Part shown: one piece after another, positions 33,487-41,676 of the stretch
How positions within the stretch are numbered: position 1 is the stretch's first letter
Layout: each line of letters begins with the position of its first letter
From: Deltaproteobacteria bacterium
Lineage (GTDB): Bacteria > Desulfobacterota > Desulfovibrionia > Desulfovibrionales > Desulfomicrobiaceae
Assembly (NCBI GenBank): GCA_009929795.1
Contig: RZZR01000005.1
Coordinates: 1 to 48,754 of the forward strand
DNA: 48,754 nt
Direction of reading: 5' to 3'
Notes under the pieces: model-generated
Seen by the model: only the letters and a program-made list of their open reading frames with translations
Told to the model about the DNA's origin: nothing
The model's database searches: none
Made by a program: the position numbers and the translations under genes

Positions 33487-34359
33487 TTAAACATGAATGC
33501 TGGACACCGCCTCCAAACTTTCCCTGGCAGCACGGGCCACGGTTTCAGACAACTCCAACAGAGCCTTCCGAGCGGGAGTTTCCTCGTCCAGAAGGACCAC
33601 AGGTTTTCCCAGATCTCCTGCTACCACTGTGGACGGATCCAAGGGAATGGCCCCGAGAAACCTCAATCCGTACTTTTCGGCCAGGTCCCGGCCTCCTCCG
33701 GACTTGAACAAATCAATCTTCTTGCTGCAATGAGGGCAGATGAGTCCGCTCATGTTTTCGACCACTCCCAGAATGTTGGCCTGGGCGTACTGGAGGAAAT
33801 TGACGGCCTTACGCACGTCAGCCAGGGAAATCTCTTGCGGAGTGGTCACAACGATGCTCAATGCCTCGGGAATGGTCTTCAGCACGGTCATGGGCTCGTC
33901 TCCGGTGCCCGGAGGCGAGTCGATGACCAAAAAGTCCAGTTCTCCCCAGTCCACATCGGCCACGAACTGCCGTATGGCCCCGGTCTTCATTGGCCCTCGC
34001 CAAAGAACGGCCTGGTCCGGATCCTTGAGCAGGGACTCCATGGAAACTACGGCCAAATTCTCGTTGTACATCTTCGGTTGGACAATGGATCCCCTGTCGA
34101 TCTCAAGGAGACCCTTGAGCCCCAGAAGGTGGGGAACGCTGGGTCCATGGATGTCCACGTCCAGCAGGCCGACCCGGTAGCCCTTGATGGACAGCGCCGC
34201 GGCCAGATTGACGGCAACGGAACTCTTGCCCACTCCGCCCTTGCCGCTCATGACGAACAACTTGTATTTGATCTTGCTCAGGGTCGAGGCGATCAATTGA
34301 TCCTGCAGGGCGTTGGCGCTGCTTTTCTTGTCTGTGCCGCTCGACGGGCAGGTACTCAT
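33487..34359 (-). CDS. Mrp/NBP35-type iron-sulfur cluster carrier ATPase
   Basis: A 290-residue cytosolic P-loop ATPase. The deviant Walker A is SGKGGVGKSSVAVNLA, followed by LLDVDIHGPSVPHLLG and the DSPPGTGDEPMTV switch. The scaffold Cys pair is CPHC in ENMSGLICPHCSKKID. Such proteins carry [4Fe-4S] clusters to apo-proteins, which fits the many iron-sulfur enzymes of a sulfate reducer. AAGGAG lies 9-10 bases before the ATG. Confidence 0.95.
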   Translation of the reverse strand: MSTCPSSGTDKKSSANALQDQLIASTLSKIKYKLFVMSGKGGVGKSSVAVNLAAALSIKGYRVGLLDVDIHGPSVPHLLGLKGLLEIDRGSIVQPKMYNENLAVVSMESLLKDPDQAVLWRGPMKTGAIRQFVADVDWGELDFLVIDSPPGTGDEPMTVLKTIPEALSIVVTTPQEISLADVRKAVNFLQYAQANILGVVENMSGLICPHCSKKIDLFKSGGGRDLAEKYGLRFLGAIPLDPSTVVAGDLGKPVVLLDEETPARKALLELSETVARAARESLEAVSSIHV

Positions 34360-34384
34360 CCTGTCATCACTCCTTGCTCGATAT

Positions 34385-34969
34385 TTAGATCAATTTCAGG
34401 GCTGCGAAGCCCAGGATAACCAGGACCAGTGTGGCACTGACCACCAGATTGAATCGCTCGGCCAGAAAATATCTGGCCTGTTCACCAAAGAAATGGATGA
34501 ACAAGGCGATCAGAAAAAACCGCAGCCCTCTGCTGAGAATGGAGGCCAGAACAAAGGTCGGCCAATCGATTCTGAATGCCCCGGCCGTCAACGTGCACAG
34601 CTTGTAGGGGATCGGTGTCAGCCCGGCCACAACCACGGCCCAGGCACTCCATTCCCTGTACCACTCCTGGACCACTCCATATTTGTCCGTCAGACCATAA
34701 AAGGCAATAATCGGATCACCGATGGCCTCCATAAAATATTGACCGATCAGATAGCCGAACACTCCGCCGAGAATGGACAAGACCAAACAGATCCCGGCAT
34801 ACCGGAAAACCCGATCCCGTCTGGCCAGGCCCATGGGAATGAGCAGCAGATCTGGAGGAATGGGAAAAAAAATCGATTCTGTGAAGGACACGACCATCAA
34901 AACCTTTTCGGCCCCTTTTCGGCCGGCCACATCCCACAGCCAATCCATCCATCTTTGAATGAATTTCAT
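34385..34969 (-). CDS. DedA/YqaA-type membrane protein
   Basis: A 194-residue membrane protein of the SNARE-associated/DedA superfamily, YqaA branch: VVSFTESIFFPIPPDLLLIPM, LSILGGVFGYLIGQYF and the conserved GLTPIPYKLCTLTAGAFRI with helix-breaking Gly-Pro. Four hydrophobic segments. DedA-type proteins are thought to move lipid carriers, but no substrate can be assigned. It starts 3 bases after pcm. Confidence 0.88.
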   Translation of the reverse strand: MKFIQRWMDWLWDVAGRKGAEKVLMVVSFTESIFFPIPPDLLLIPMGLARRDRVFRYAGICLVLSILGGVFGYLIGQYFMEAIGDPIIAFYGLTDKYGVVQEWYREWSAWAVVVAGLTPIPYKLCTLTAGAFRIDWPTFVLASILSRGLRFFLIALFIHFFGEQARYFLAERFNLVVSATLVLVILGFAALKLI

Positions 34970-34972
34970 GAT

Positions 34973-35617
34973 TCACCATCCATGATTACCAACAAGATCG
35001 ACGAAGGCCACTGCCCCATGATTCTCTTTGGAAAGCTGCCCGGCATCCTTGCGCAGCACGATCAGTTCCTGATTACGTCTTGAGGAACCCACGGGCATGA
35101 CCAAAATCCCCGGATTTGCCAACTGGGTGATAAGCGGATTTGGAATATCCGGGCCTCCGGCCGTGACGATGATCCGGTCGAATGGTGCCTCCTCGGGCCA
35201 GCCCATGGTCCCGTCGTCGAGCTTGAGGCTAACGCCGAAGATGCGCATGTCCATCATCCGCTTCTTGACCTGCATATAGAGGGACCTCACCCGCTCGACC
35301 GTGAACACATCCGCCCCCATTTCGGCCAGAACTGCGGCCTGGTAGCCTGATCCGGTCCCGATTTCCAAGACCTTCATCCCCGAGGAAACGTTCAAAAGTT
35401 CGGACATTCTGGCCACTATATAGGGCTGGGAGATTGTCTGGCCGTAGCCGATTGGCACGGGATGGTCACCATAGGCCTGGGCCTGGAGGGCCTCCTCGAC
35501 AAAAAGATGTCGGGGAAGTTTCTCCATGGCCTTGATCACGGCCGGATCGGATACGCCTCGGGCCACGATCTGCTCACGGACCATCCGCTGTCTGTTGCGA
35601 ATCCAGTCGCGGCTCAT
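34973..35617 (-). CDS. pcm: Protein-L-isoaspartate O-methyltransferase
   Basis: A 214-residue SAM-dependent repair enzyme. Marks: [40 protein letters not shown] (substrate and active-site Ser/Thr region), the SAM motif [19 protein letters not shown], and [14 protein letters not shown]. It repairs isoaspartyl residues in aged proteins. The ATG at 35617 fits the family start, but it has no strong ribosome site; an in-frame start at 35692 would add 25 residues and overlap the promoter of the divergent CBS gene. Confidence 0.93.
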   Translation of the reverse strand: MSRDWIRNRQRMVREQIVARGVSDPAVIKAMEKLPRHLFVEEALQAQAYGDHPVPIGYGQTISQPYIVARMSELLNVSSGMKVLEIGTGSGYQAAVLAEMGADVFTVERVRSLYMQVKKRMMDMRIFGVSLKLDDGTMGWPEEAPFDRIIVTAGGPDIPNPLITQLANPGILVMPVGSSRRNQELIVLRKDAGQLSKENHGAVAFVDLVGNHGW

Positions 35618-35666
35618 CGGCCGGTACCACACCGATGATCCGTCTGGGCCAAATAGCGGCTTTGCC

Positions 35667-35696
35667 TTGACAAGATTGGAGACATGGCCCAAGAAT
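35667..35696 (+). promoter_or_regulatory. Candidate sigma-70 promoter of the CBS-domain gene
   Basis: A perfect TTGACA, an 18-base spacer and AAGAAT, ending 35 bases before the ATG. It lies in the divergent gap with pcm. Confidence 0.5.
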
Positions 35697-35731
35697 CTTG
35701 ACTACAGTACGGACATAACACGGGAGGTTCC

Positions 35732-36199
35732 ATGCTGCTCACGGTTCGCGATCTCATGTCCACGTCGTTATTCACCCTCCAAAAATACGACTCCATCAAG
35801 TCGGCCAAGTCCATCATGAAAATGGCCAGAATCCGGCATATACCCATTGTCGACGAAAAATCCCGCTTCGTCGGCCTTATCACTCACCGCGATATCCTCT
35901 CGGCCACGGTCTCCAAGCTGGCAGGCATTGACCGGAAGACCCAGGACGAGCTGGACGCGGGCATACCGGCAGGCGGAATCATGCGCAAGGACGCAATCAC
36001 CGTCCCTCCAGAAATGAATCTCAAGGAAGCAGCCCAGATCCTGTATCGAAACAAGTACGGATGCCTCCCGGTGGTTGAGGATGGAAAGCTCGTCGGCATC
36101 CTGACCGAGGCCGACTTCCTGACCCTGGTCATCAGCCTTCTGGACGCCATTGAGGCATCCCCTGAAATTGGCTCTCATCGCCCGCCGACAGGCCTATAA
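35732..36199 (+). CDS. CBS-domain pair protein
   Basis: A 155-residue protein made of two CBS motifs (VRDLMSTSLFTLQKYDSIK ... IRHIPIVDEKSRFVGLITH and MRKDAITVPPEMNLKEAAQ ... GCLPVVEDGKLVGILTEAD). CBS pairs bind adenine nucleotides and regulate partner proteins. It stands alone as a single-gene unit; GGGAGG lies 4 bases before the ATG. It converges on mgtE, which also has a CBS pair. Confidence 0.95.
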   Translation: MLLTVRDLMSTSLFTLQKYDSIKSAKSIMKMARIRHIPIVDEKSRFVGLITHRDILSATVSKLAGIDRKTQDELDAGIPAGGIMRKDAITVPPEMNLKEAAQILYRNKYGCLPVVEDGKLVGILTEADFLTLVISLLDAIEASPEIGSHRPPTGL

Positions 36200-36206
36200 A
36201 AAGAGC

Positions 36207-37541
36207 TCAAAATAAAAACAAGGATGCAAGTCCGAGAAAGGTGAAAAACCCGGCGCTGTCCGTCAAAGTGGTCAAAAAAATGCTTGATGCCTGGGCCGGG
36301 TCACGCCCCAAGGCCCGAAGAATCAGTGGTATCGAAGCCCCGGCCACCGCTCCGAGAAGCATATCGACGCCCAAGGACACCGAGACCACCGCTGCCAATG
36401 GCAACCTGCCGAAGCATAGCCCGAGACCGACGAAAACAGCCAGACCGATGATGATCCCGCTGGCCAGGCCGATCTTGGCCTCCCGCATGACCGCCAACCA
36501 GACTTTTTTTCGATCAAACCGCTCGACGGCCAACTGACGGATCATGACCGCCAGGGATTGCTGGCCCGTGTTTCCGGCCTGATTAGCCACGATGGGCATC
36601 AGCACAGCCAAGACCGCCATCTGGGCTATACTACCTTCGAACAGGTGGACGACCCAGGCCGACACCCCGGAATTCAAAAGATTGAGAAACAGCCAGGGGA
36701 TCCGCATCCTTATGGAATAGAGCCAGGGAGAATCGACTGTTTCGTCGGCTCCGGCGCCGACCATCCGCTGGATGTCCTCGGTGATCTCATCCTGGATGAT
36801 GTCGATGACGTCGTCTACGGTCACGATGCCCAGGATGCGCTGATCGTGATCCACGACGGGAATGGCCAGGAAATTATATCGATCGATCAGCCTGGCCACC
36901 TCCTCCTTGTCCACGTCCGATGTAACGTAGACGAGGTTCTGTTCTTTGAGGCAATCCCTCAGACGTTTCTTGGCCGGGCTGAGAAGCAGATCCCTCAGGG
37001 ACAACACCCCCTTGAGGTGGCGCATGTTGTCGACAATGTAGGCGTAGTAGAGAATTTCAGATTCTTCGACGTGGTGCCGAATCAGGCTGATGGCCTGCTC
37101 CGCTGTCAGATCCTGGTCCAGGACCAGGATCTCGGTATTCATGACCCCGCCGGCCGTATCCGGATCGAACATCAAAAGATGTCTGATCTCGGCAGCGTCC
37201 TCCTGCTTGAGGCCTTTAAGAATTCTGTGTCTGTCGGCCGAAGGCAACTCGTCGATAATGTCTGCGGCATCGTCCGGTGAGGAAATGGCCAAGATATCGG
37301 CGGCCAGTTCTGTCGGAAGCATCCTCATCAGGGCCACCCGATCGTAAGGCTCCATCTCGGCCACTGAATAGGCCACATCCTCCAGAGGCCGACTTTTGAT
37401 CAAGGCCATCTGTTCCTCGAATTCGAGGTTCTCCAGATGGTCGGCGACGTCCGCAGGGTGGGACTGCTCCCGAAAGGCCGAAGGCCAATCGATGCGTTTG
37501 TCGTCGAATTTGGAGCTCGGATGACGGTCGTCGCACTTCAT
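36207..37541 (-). CDS. mgtE: Magnesium transporter MgtE
   Basis: A 444-residue membrane protein with the full MgtE plan: N-terminal helical domain (ADHLENLEFEEQMALI; MLPTELAADILAISSPDD), a CBS pair (about 130-250), and a five-TM channel domain (LNLLNSGVSAWVVHLFEG; ANQAGNTGQQSLAVMIRQL; GLASGIIIGLAVFVGLGLCF). It is the cytosolic-Mg-gated Mg2+ channel. The pore-lining GNTGQQ Asn region is intact. No Mg-box riboswitch was seen in the 157-base gap upstream. Confidence 0.95.
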   Translation of the reverse strand: MKCDDRHPSSKFDDKRIDWPSAFREQSHPADVADHLENLEFEEQMALIKSRPLEDVAYSVAEMEPYDRVALMRMLPTELAADILAISSPDDAADIIDELPSADRHRILKGLKQEDAAEIRHLLMFDPDTAGGVMNTEILVLDQDLTAEQAISLIRHHVEESEILYYAYIVDNMRHLKGVLSLRDLLLSPAKKRLRDCLKEQNLVYVTSDVDKEEVARLIDRYNFLAIPVVDHDQRILGIVTVDDVIDIIQDEITEDIQRMVGAGADETVDSPWLYSIRMRIPWLFLNLLNSGVSAWVVHLFEGSIAQMAVLAVLMPIVANQAGNTGQQSLAVMIRQLAVERFDRKKVWLAVMREAKIGLASGIIIGLAVFVGLGLCFGRLPLAAVVSVSLGVDMLLGAVAGASIPLILRALGRDPAQASSIFLTTLTDSAGFFTFLGLASLFLF

Positions 37542-37605
37542 GAGGCGGACCTATCCCAATTGCCTGTGAAGGTCAAAAAGACCACCCCGGAGTTCCCGTT
37601 GAACT

Positions 37606-37634
37606 TTGACATTTCGTCCGTTTGGACTCAAAAC
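37606..37634 (+). promoter_or_regulatory. Possible promoter of the MltF-like/cheR-like/cheB unit
   Basis: A perfect TTGACA is followed, after 17 bases, only by CAAAAC, a poor -10. It sits 65 bases before the TTG start. Weak support. Confidence 0.3.
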
Positions 37635-37698
37635 CATCGCATCCGACGTTCTCGACCAAAAACACGACAACAACCATGTTCAGCAGGAGTTTTCCGGT

Positions 37699-39192
37699 TT
37701 GAATCAAAGCTCTCTTCAAGGGCTGACCCACACGGCCTTTCTTGCCCTCTCTCTCGTCCTGGCCCTCATTTCTTCCTCCGAAGCCGGAGAGCCGGACGTG
37801 AAACCCCTGACCCTCATGCGCAGCGCCGAGGTTCACACCGAAGACCTTCCTGTTATGAAGGATCGCAAAGCGATCCGGGTTCTGACCAGCTTTTCCCGAA
37901 CAAACTTCTACATCGAACAGGGACAACTCTCCGGTTTCGAATTCGGCCTGCTCAAGGAATACGAAAAGTACCTGAACAAGGAAAGATCCCGCAAGGAATT
38001 GCCGGTCGTCTTTGAATTCATCCCCCTGCCCCAGAGTCTTCTTCTACCGGCTTTGAAGGCGGGATACGGCGACATCGCCGCTGCGGGTCTGACCGTCACC
38101 GAGGCCAGGATGGAGGAAGCGGCCTTCACCAAATCCTACCTGAGCGGCATTTCCGAGATCGTCATCGGCCACGCCGAGGCACCTCCCATCCATACTCTGG
38201 ACGAACTGTCCGGCCGAGATGTTATGGTTCGTCCAAGCAGCAGCTACTTCGAATCTCTGTTGACCTTGAACGAGAGCCTGAAACACAAGGGTCTTCCCCT
38301 GGTTCGGATCCTGGAGGCCGACGAAACTCTGGCCACCGAGGACATCCTTGAAATCGTCAACTGCGGCGTTGTTCCCTACACTGTTGCCGACAGCCATATC
38401 GCCGAGCACTGGCTCCCGGCCCTTTCCGAACTCCGGAGCTATCCTCAGGCCGCCCTTCGACGGGACGGCCGGATCGCCTGGATGGTCCGCCGAAACAATC
38501 CTAAGCTCCTGGCCGACCTCAACGCCTTCATCGACAAACATAAAAAAGGGACCAAGATCGGCAACATTCTGTTCAAGAGACATTTCTCCCCGACCTCGGA
38601 TCTGAAGAATCCCGTCATGCCCGAAGACAATGCGAAGCGGGAAAAATTCGTTTCCCTGTTCAAAAAATTCGGTCTCCAATACGGCATCGACTGGAAGCTC
38701 GTGGCGGCCCAGGCCTACCAAGAATCGGGTTTCGACCACGGCCAACGGTCACCGGCCGGAGCCATCGGCATCATGCAGATTATGCCCTCTCTGGCGGAGG
38801 ACCCTCGGGTGGGCATTGCCGACATTACCTCGGTGGAGGGAAATATCCATGCAGGGGTCAAGTATCTGGCCCTCATCCGCGACCTCTATTTCGACGAAGA
38901 AAATCTTTCAAACAGCGAACGGATTCGATTCGCTCTCGGGGCCTACAATGCCGGACCGACGAGTATTCGCCGGGCAAGGGATCAAACCGAAAAACTGGGT
39001 TTTGATCCCGACCGATGGTTCCGAAATACCGAATACGGGGTACTGCACAGCATCAGCGAAGAGCCGGTCCGGTATGTGAGCAACATCAACAAATACTATC
39101 TGATCTACTCCCTAGCCGAGGCCATGAACACCCGCAAACAGATGATGAAGCAGAAACTTGAGGCCTCGGCAGAGGGAGCCCCCCGCCCATGA
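37699..39192 (+). CDS. MltF-like lytic transglycosylase with solute-binding domain
   Basis: A 497-residue exported protein, probably starting with TTG at 37699 because AGGAG lies 9 bases upstream and the result is a clean signal peptide (FLALSLVLALISSSEAGEP). Residues about 50-300 form an SBP_bac_3 domain (IRVLTSFSRTNFYIEQGQLS, DIAAAGLTVTEARMEEAAFT, DVMVRPSSSYFESL), residues 330-480 an SLT domain with catalytic Glu in AAQAYQESGFD, AIGIMQIMPSLAEDP and LGAYNAGPTSIRRAR. This is the MltF plan, where the binding domain is allosteric. The stop overlaps the degenerate cheR by 4 bases, so it is translated with cheR-like and cheB, an odd partnership. Confidence 0.88.
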   Translation: MNQSSLQGLTHTAFLALSLVLALISSSEAGEPDVKPLTLMRSAEVHTEDLPVMKDRKAIRVLTSFSRTNFYIEQGQLSGFEFGLLKEYEKYLNKERSRKELPVVFEFIPLPQSLLLPALKAGYGDIAAAGLTVTEARMEEAAFTKSYLSGISEIVIGHAEAPPIHTLDELSGRDVMVRPSSSYFESLLTLNESLKHKGLPLVRILEADETLATEDILEIVNCGVVPYTVADSHIAEHWLPALSELRSYPQAALRRDGRIAWMVRRNNPKLLADLNAFIDKHKKGTKIGNILFKRHFSPTSDLKNPVMPEDNAKREKFVSLFKKFGLQYGIDWKLVAAQAYQESGFDHGQRSPAGAIGIMQIMPSLAEDPRVGIADITSVEGNIHAGVKYLALIRDLYFDEENLSNSERIRFALGAYNAGPTSIRRARDQTEKLGFDPDRWFRNTEYGVLHSISEEPVRYVSNINKYYLIYSLAEAMNTRKQMMKQKLEASAEGAPRP

Positions 39193-39869
39193 ACCAGTTC
39201 GGACATCCCCATCGACTGACCGGGTTCCACATCGAACTACCGCACATCATCGAGGCCGTGGCCGATCCGGTGTCCGGATTCTTTCACAGGCCGAACGACT
39301 TCCTCCAACTCCACGACCACGTGCTGCCAAGACTCTGGGAAAATGTCCGGGTCGAGAAGCCCTGGCTGGATATCTGGCATGCCGGATGCTCGACGGGCGA
39401 GGACACGTATTCCCTGGCCATGCTCCTTTTCGAGTTCGCTTCGGACAATCCCGACTGTGACGCCCAGATTCTGGCTACAGACTTTTCGCGGGAATCGCTT
39501 GATGCCGCATCTCTGGCCGTGTATTCTGAAACCTGCGCCAACAGGCTGTCCTACGAGATGAAGCGCCGCTACCTCCTTCGTAGCCGATCCAGGACCGAAT
39601 CCATGGTCCGCATCCGTCCGGAGATCAGAAACGTGGTTCGCTTCAGACGACTGGACTTCATGGAAGACTTCAACTTCCGTCACGAAATGGACCTTGTCTT
39701 CTGTCGAAATCTCATCCACCTCTTCCATATCCCGGTCCAGCAACGTCTCTTGAGTCGAATCCGTAAGCACATGAGCCCCTGGGCATGCCTCGTCCTCGGG
39801 CATCCTTTGTCCTGGACTGATCACCACCTCGAAGAATTCCTCCCCGGTTTCTACTTCCTCAAGGAGTGA
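39189..39869 (+). CDS. Short, degenerate CheR-type methyltransferase
   Basis: A 226-residue protein matching the C-terminal SAM domain of CheR (WHAGCSTGEDTYSLAMLLFE, ILATDFSRESLDAA, MEDFNFRHEMDLVFCRNLIH). The N-terminal helical domain is missing, and the catalytic stretch that reads TTEFFREP in the full CheR of this window reads VSGFFHRP here (Arg to His). The end GHPLSW also departs from the usual GHSES. It may bind SAM or CheB without methylating. It is coupled by ATGA to the MltF-like gene and is 3 bases before cheB. Confidence 0.82.
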   Translation: MNQFGHPHRLTGFHIELPHIIEAVADPVSGFFHRPNDFLQLHDHVLPRLWENVRVEKPWLDIWHAGCSTGEDTYSLAMLLFEFASDNPDCDAQILATDFSRESLDAASLAVYSETCANRLSYEMKRRYLLRSRSRTESMVRIRPEIRNVVRFRRLDFMEDFNFRHEMDLVFCRNLIHLFHIPVQQRLLSRIRKHMSPWACLVLGHPLSWTDHHLEEFLPGFYFLKE

Positions 39870-39872
39870 CCC

Positions 39873-40946
39873 ATGCCCCCAAAAATCAAGGTCCTCATCG
39901 TCGACGATTCGGCCGTAGTCCGGCAGACCCTGAGCGATATCCTGTCCTCTGATCCGAACATAGAGATCTTCGGCACGGCCTCAGATCCCTATGTGGCCGC
40001 CGAAAAACTCAAGCAAGGCATCCCCGACGTCATCACCCTGGACATTGAGATGCCCCGCATGGACGGGATCACGTTCCTCAAAAAGATCATGACCCAGTAC
40101 CCGATCCCGGTCGTCATCTGCTCCACCCTGACCGAAGAGGGGGCCGAAACCACTCTCAAGGCCCTGGAGTACGGAGCACTGGACATCATCCTCAAGCCAA
40201 AAATCGGAACCAAGCAGTTCTTCGAGGAATCAAAGATTCGGATCTGTGACGCAGTCAAGGCCGCCGCCAATGCCCGACTGAAACCCATCACAATCCACAA
40301 GCCCATCAAGGTGACCAAAAAACTTTCCGCCGACGCCGTCATTCCCAAGTCTCCCGGCGGATCGGCCATGATCCAAACCACGGAAAAAATCGTCGTCGTC
40401 GGGGCATCCACGGGAGGCACGGAGGCCTTGGTCCAACTCCTCCAGGCCATGCCCATGGACTGTCCAGCCATCGCCATCGTCCAACACATGCCGGAAAAAT
40501 TCACCAATGCCTTTGCCAAACGTCTGAACGGCATCTGCGCCATCAGTGTCAAGGAGGCCTCCGACAACGATTCCCTGCTCAGAGGTCAGGCCCTAATCGC
40601 ACCGGGTAACCGGCACATGCTCGTCAAACGAAGCGGGGCACGATATTTTGTCCAGATCAAAGAAGGCCCCTTGGTCTCTCGGCATCGGCCTTCGGTGGAC
40701 GTGCTCTTTCGATCGGCCGCCCGCTACGGGGGCAAGAATGTGGTTGGCGTGATAATGACCGGCATGGGCGACGACGGAGCCAAAAGCATGTTCGAAATGC
40801 ATCAGGCCGGGGCCTACAACATCGCCCAGGACGAGGCCTCGTGTGTGGTCTTCGGCATGCCCCAGGAGGCTATCAAACTCGGCGGGGTGGATAAAATCGT
40901 CTCCTTGGACCGCATCGCCCCGGAGGTTATTCGGGCCGCCTCATAA
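39873..40946 (+). CDS. cheB: Chemotaxis response regulator protein-glutamate methylesterase CheB
   Basis: A 357-residue two-domain enzyme. The receiver (residues 5-120) has phospho-Asp in [13 protein letters not shown]. The esterase (residues 170-355) has the catalytic triad in [14 protein letters not shown] (Ser), [18 protein letters not shown] (His) and [17 protein letters not shown] (Asp). It demethylates or deamidates receptor glutamates. All key residues are present. A hairpin terminator for the opposite strand lies just after it. Confidence 0.96.
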   Translation: MPPKIKVLIVDDSAVVRQTLSDILSSDPNIEIFGTASDPYVAAEKLKQGIPDVITLDIEMPRMDGITFLKKIMTQYPIPVVICSTLTEEGAETTLKALEYGALDIILKPKIGTKQFFEESKIRICDAVKAAANARLKPITIHKPIKVTKKLSADAVIPKSPGGSAMIQTTEKIVVVGASTGGTEALVQLLQAMPMDCPAIAIVQHMPEKFTNAFAKRLNGICAISVKEASDNDSLLRGQALIAPGNRHMLVKRSGARYFVQIKEGPLVSRHRPSVDVLFRSAARYGGKNVVGVIMTGMGDDGAKSMFEMHQAGAYNIAQDEASCVVFGMPQEAIKLGGVDKIVSLDRIAPEVIRAAS

Positions 40947-40965
40947 TCTCTTGAATTCCAGATAC

Positions 40966-40992
40966 AAAAAAACCGGCCCCCACGGGCCGGTT
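40966..40992 (-). terminator. Intrinsic terminator of the orphan receiver gene
   Basis: On the minus strand AACCGGCCC pairs with GGGCCGGTT around a four-base loop, and the final TT runs into seven T in total. It lies 32 bases after the receiver stop. The plus strand has no T-run. Confidence 0.85.
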
Positions 40993-41024
40993 CGAACGGT
41001 GTCCTACGGAACAAGAGCCTGGGG

Positions 41025-41420
41025 CTAGAGCAGCTTGAGGTCCTTGAGCTTGGCCACCAATTTGTCCCGGTTGATGGGCTTGGCAAGATACCCTGTGGCC
41101 CCGCCCTGATAATAAGCCTCGAAAACGTTTCTCGGGTCGTCCAGGGCTGTGGTCATGACGATCTTGGCCTCACTTGCCGGCTCGACACCCATCTCCTGCT
41201 CCCGTATCCTGATGTTCTTCAGGGCTTCGTGCCCGTCCATGTTCGGCATCATGATGTCCAGACAAATGAGCTCGTACGGCGCCCTTTCGGCGTGAGCCAA
41301 CTCAAAGGCCTGCATTCCCTCCTTGCCGTCCATGGCGATGTCTACCTCGCCGTAAGGAGCTAGCAAATTCTGTAGAACCTTTCTGCCGATAAAATCGTCT
41401 TCGACGATCAAAATCTTCAT
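41025..41420 (-). CDS. Single-domain response regulator
   Basis: A 131-residue receiver: KILIVEDDFIGRKVLQ, phospho-Asp in LICLDIMMPNMDGHEA, conserved Thr in IVMTTALDD and Lys in LAKPINRDKLV. The ATG at 41420 follows GGGAGGAG with a good gap. It lies opposite to both halves of the chemotaxis cluster, between cheB and the MCP-like gene, as its own unit with its own terminator. It may be an additional CheY-like output or phosphate sink. Confidence 0.92.
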   Translation of the reverse strand: MKILIVEDDFIGRKVLQNLLAPYGEVDIAMDGKEGMQAFELAHAERAPYELICLDIMMPNMDGHEALKNIRIREQEMGVEPASEAKIVMTTALDDPRNVFEAYYQGGATGYLAKPINRDKLVAKLKDLKLL

Positions 41421-41676
41421 ATTCTCCTCCCAGGATCCTCGACACCTGTCTACGAACCAAGCCGTATCGTTTTGCTTGCGTCCGGAATCGACGACTCGGC
41501 TTCGAGTCGTTCGTGAGTTCTTGCCAGCTTTGGCCCAGATTGGCAACACCGAAGCTCGATTGGAGAACATTCCTGTGATGATGCCCATAATCCATGACGC
41601 TGGACGAGCAGGAAGAAAGTGGATATGCAATGACAGAAGTTCGATATAGTCACCAAGCCTTGAGACTCAGAAAACA

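Noticed and set aside
35453-35470. TGGCAC resembling the start of a sigma-54 promoter
   Set aside because: It lies inside pcm coding sequence and the required GC of the -12 element is missing.
37571-37583. GGTC-AAAAA-GACC near the mgtE start as an Mg riboswitch
   Set aside because: A four-base stem alone; none of the conserved elements of known Mg-sensing leaders were seen.
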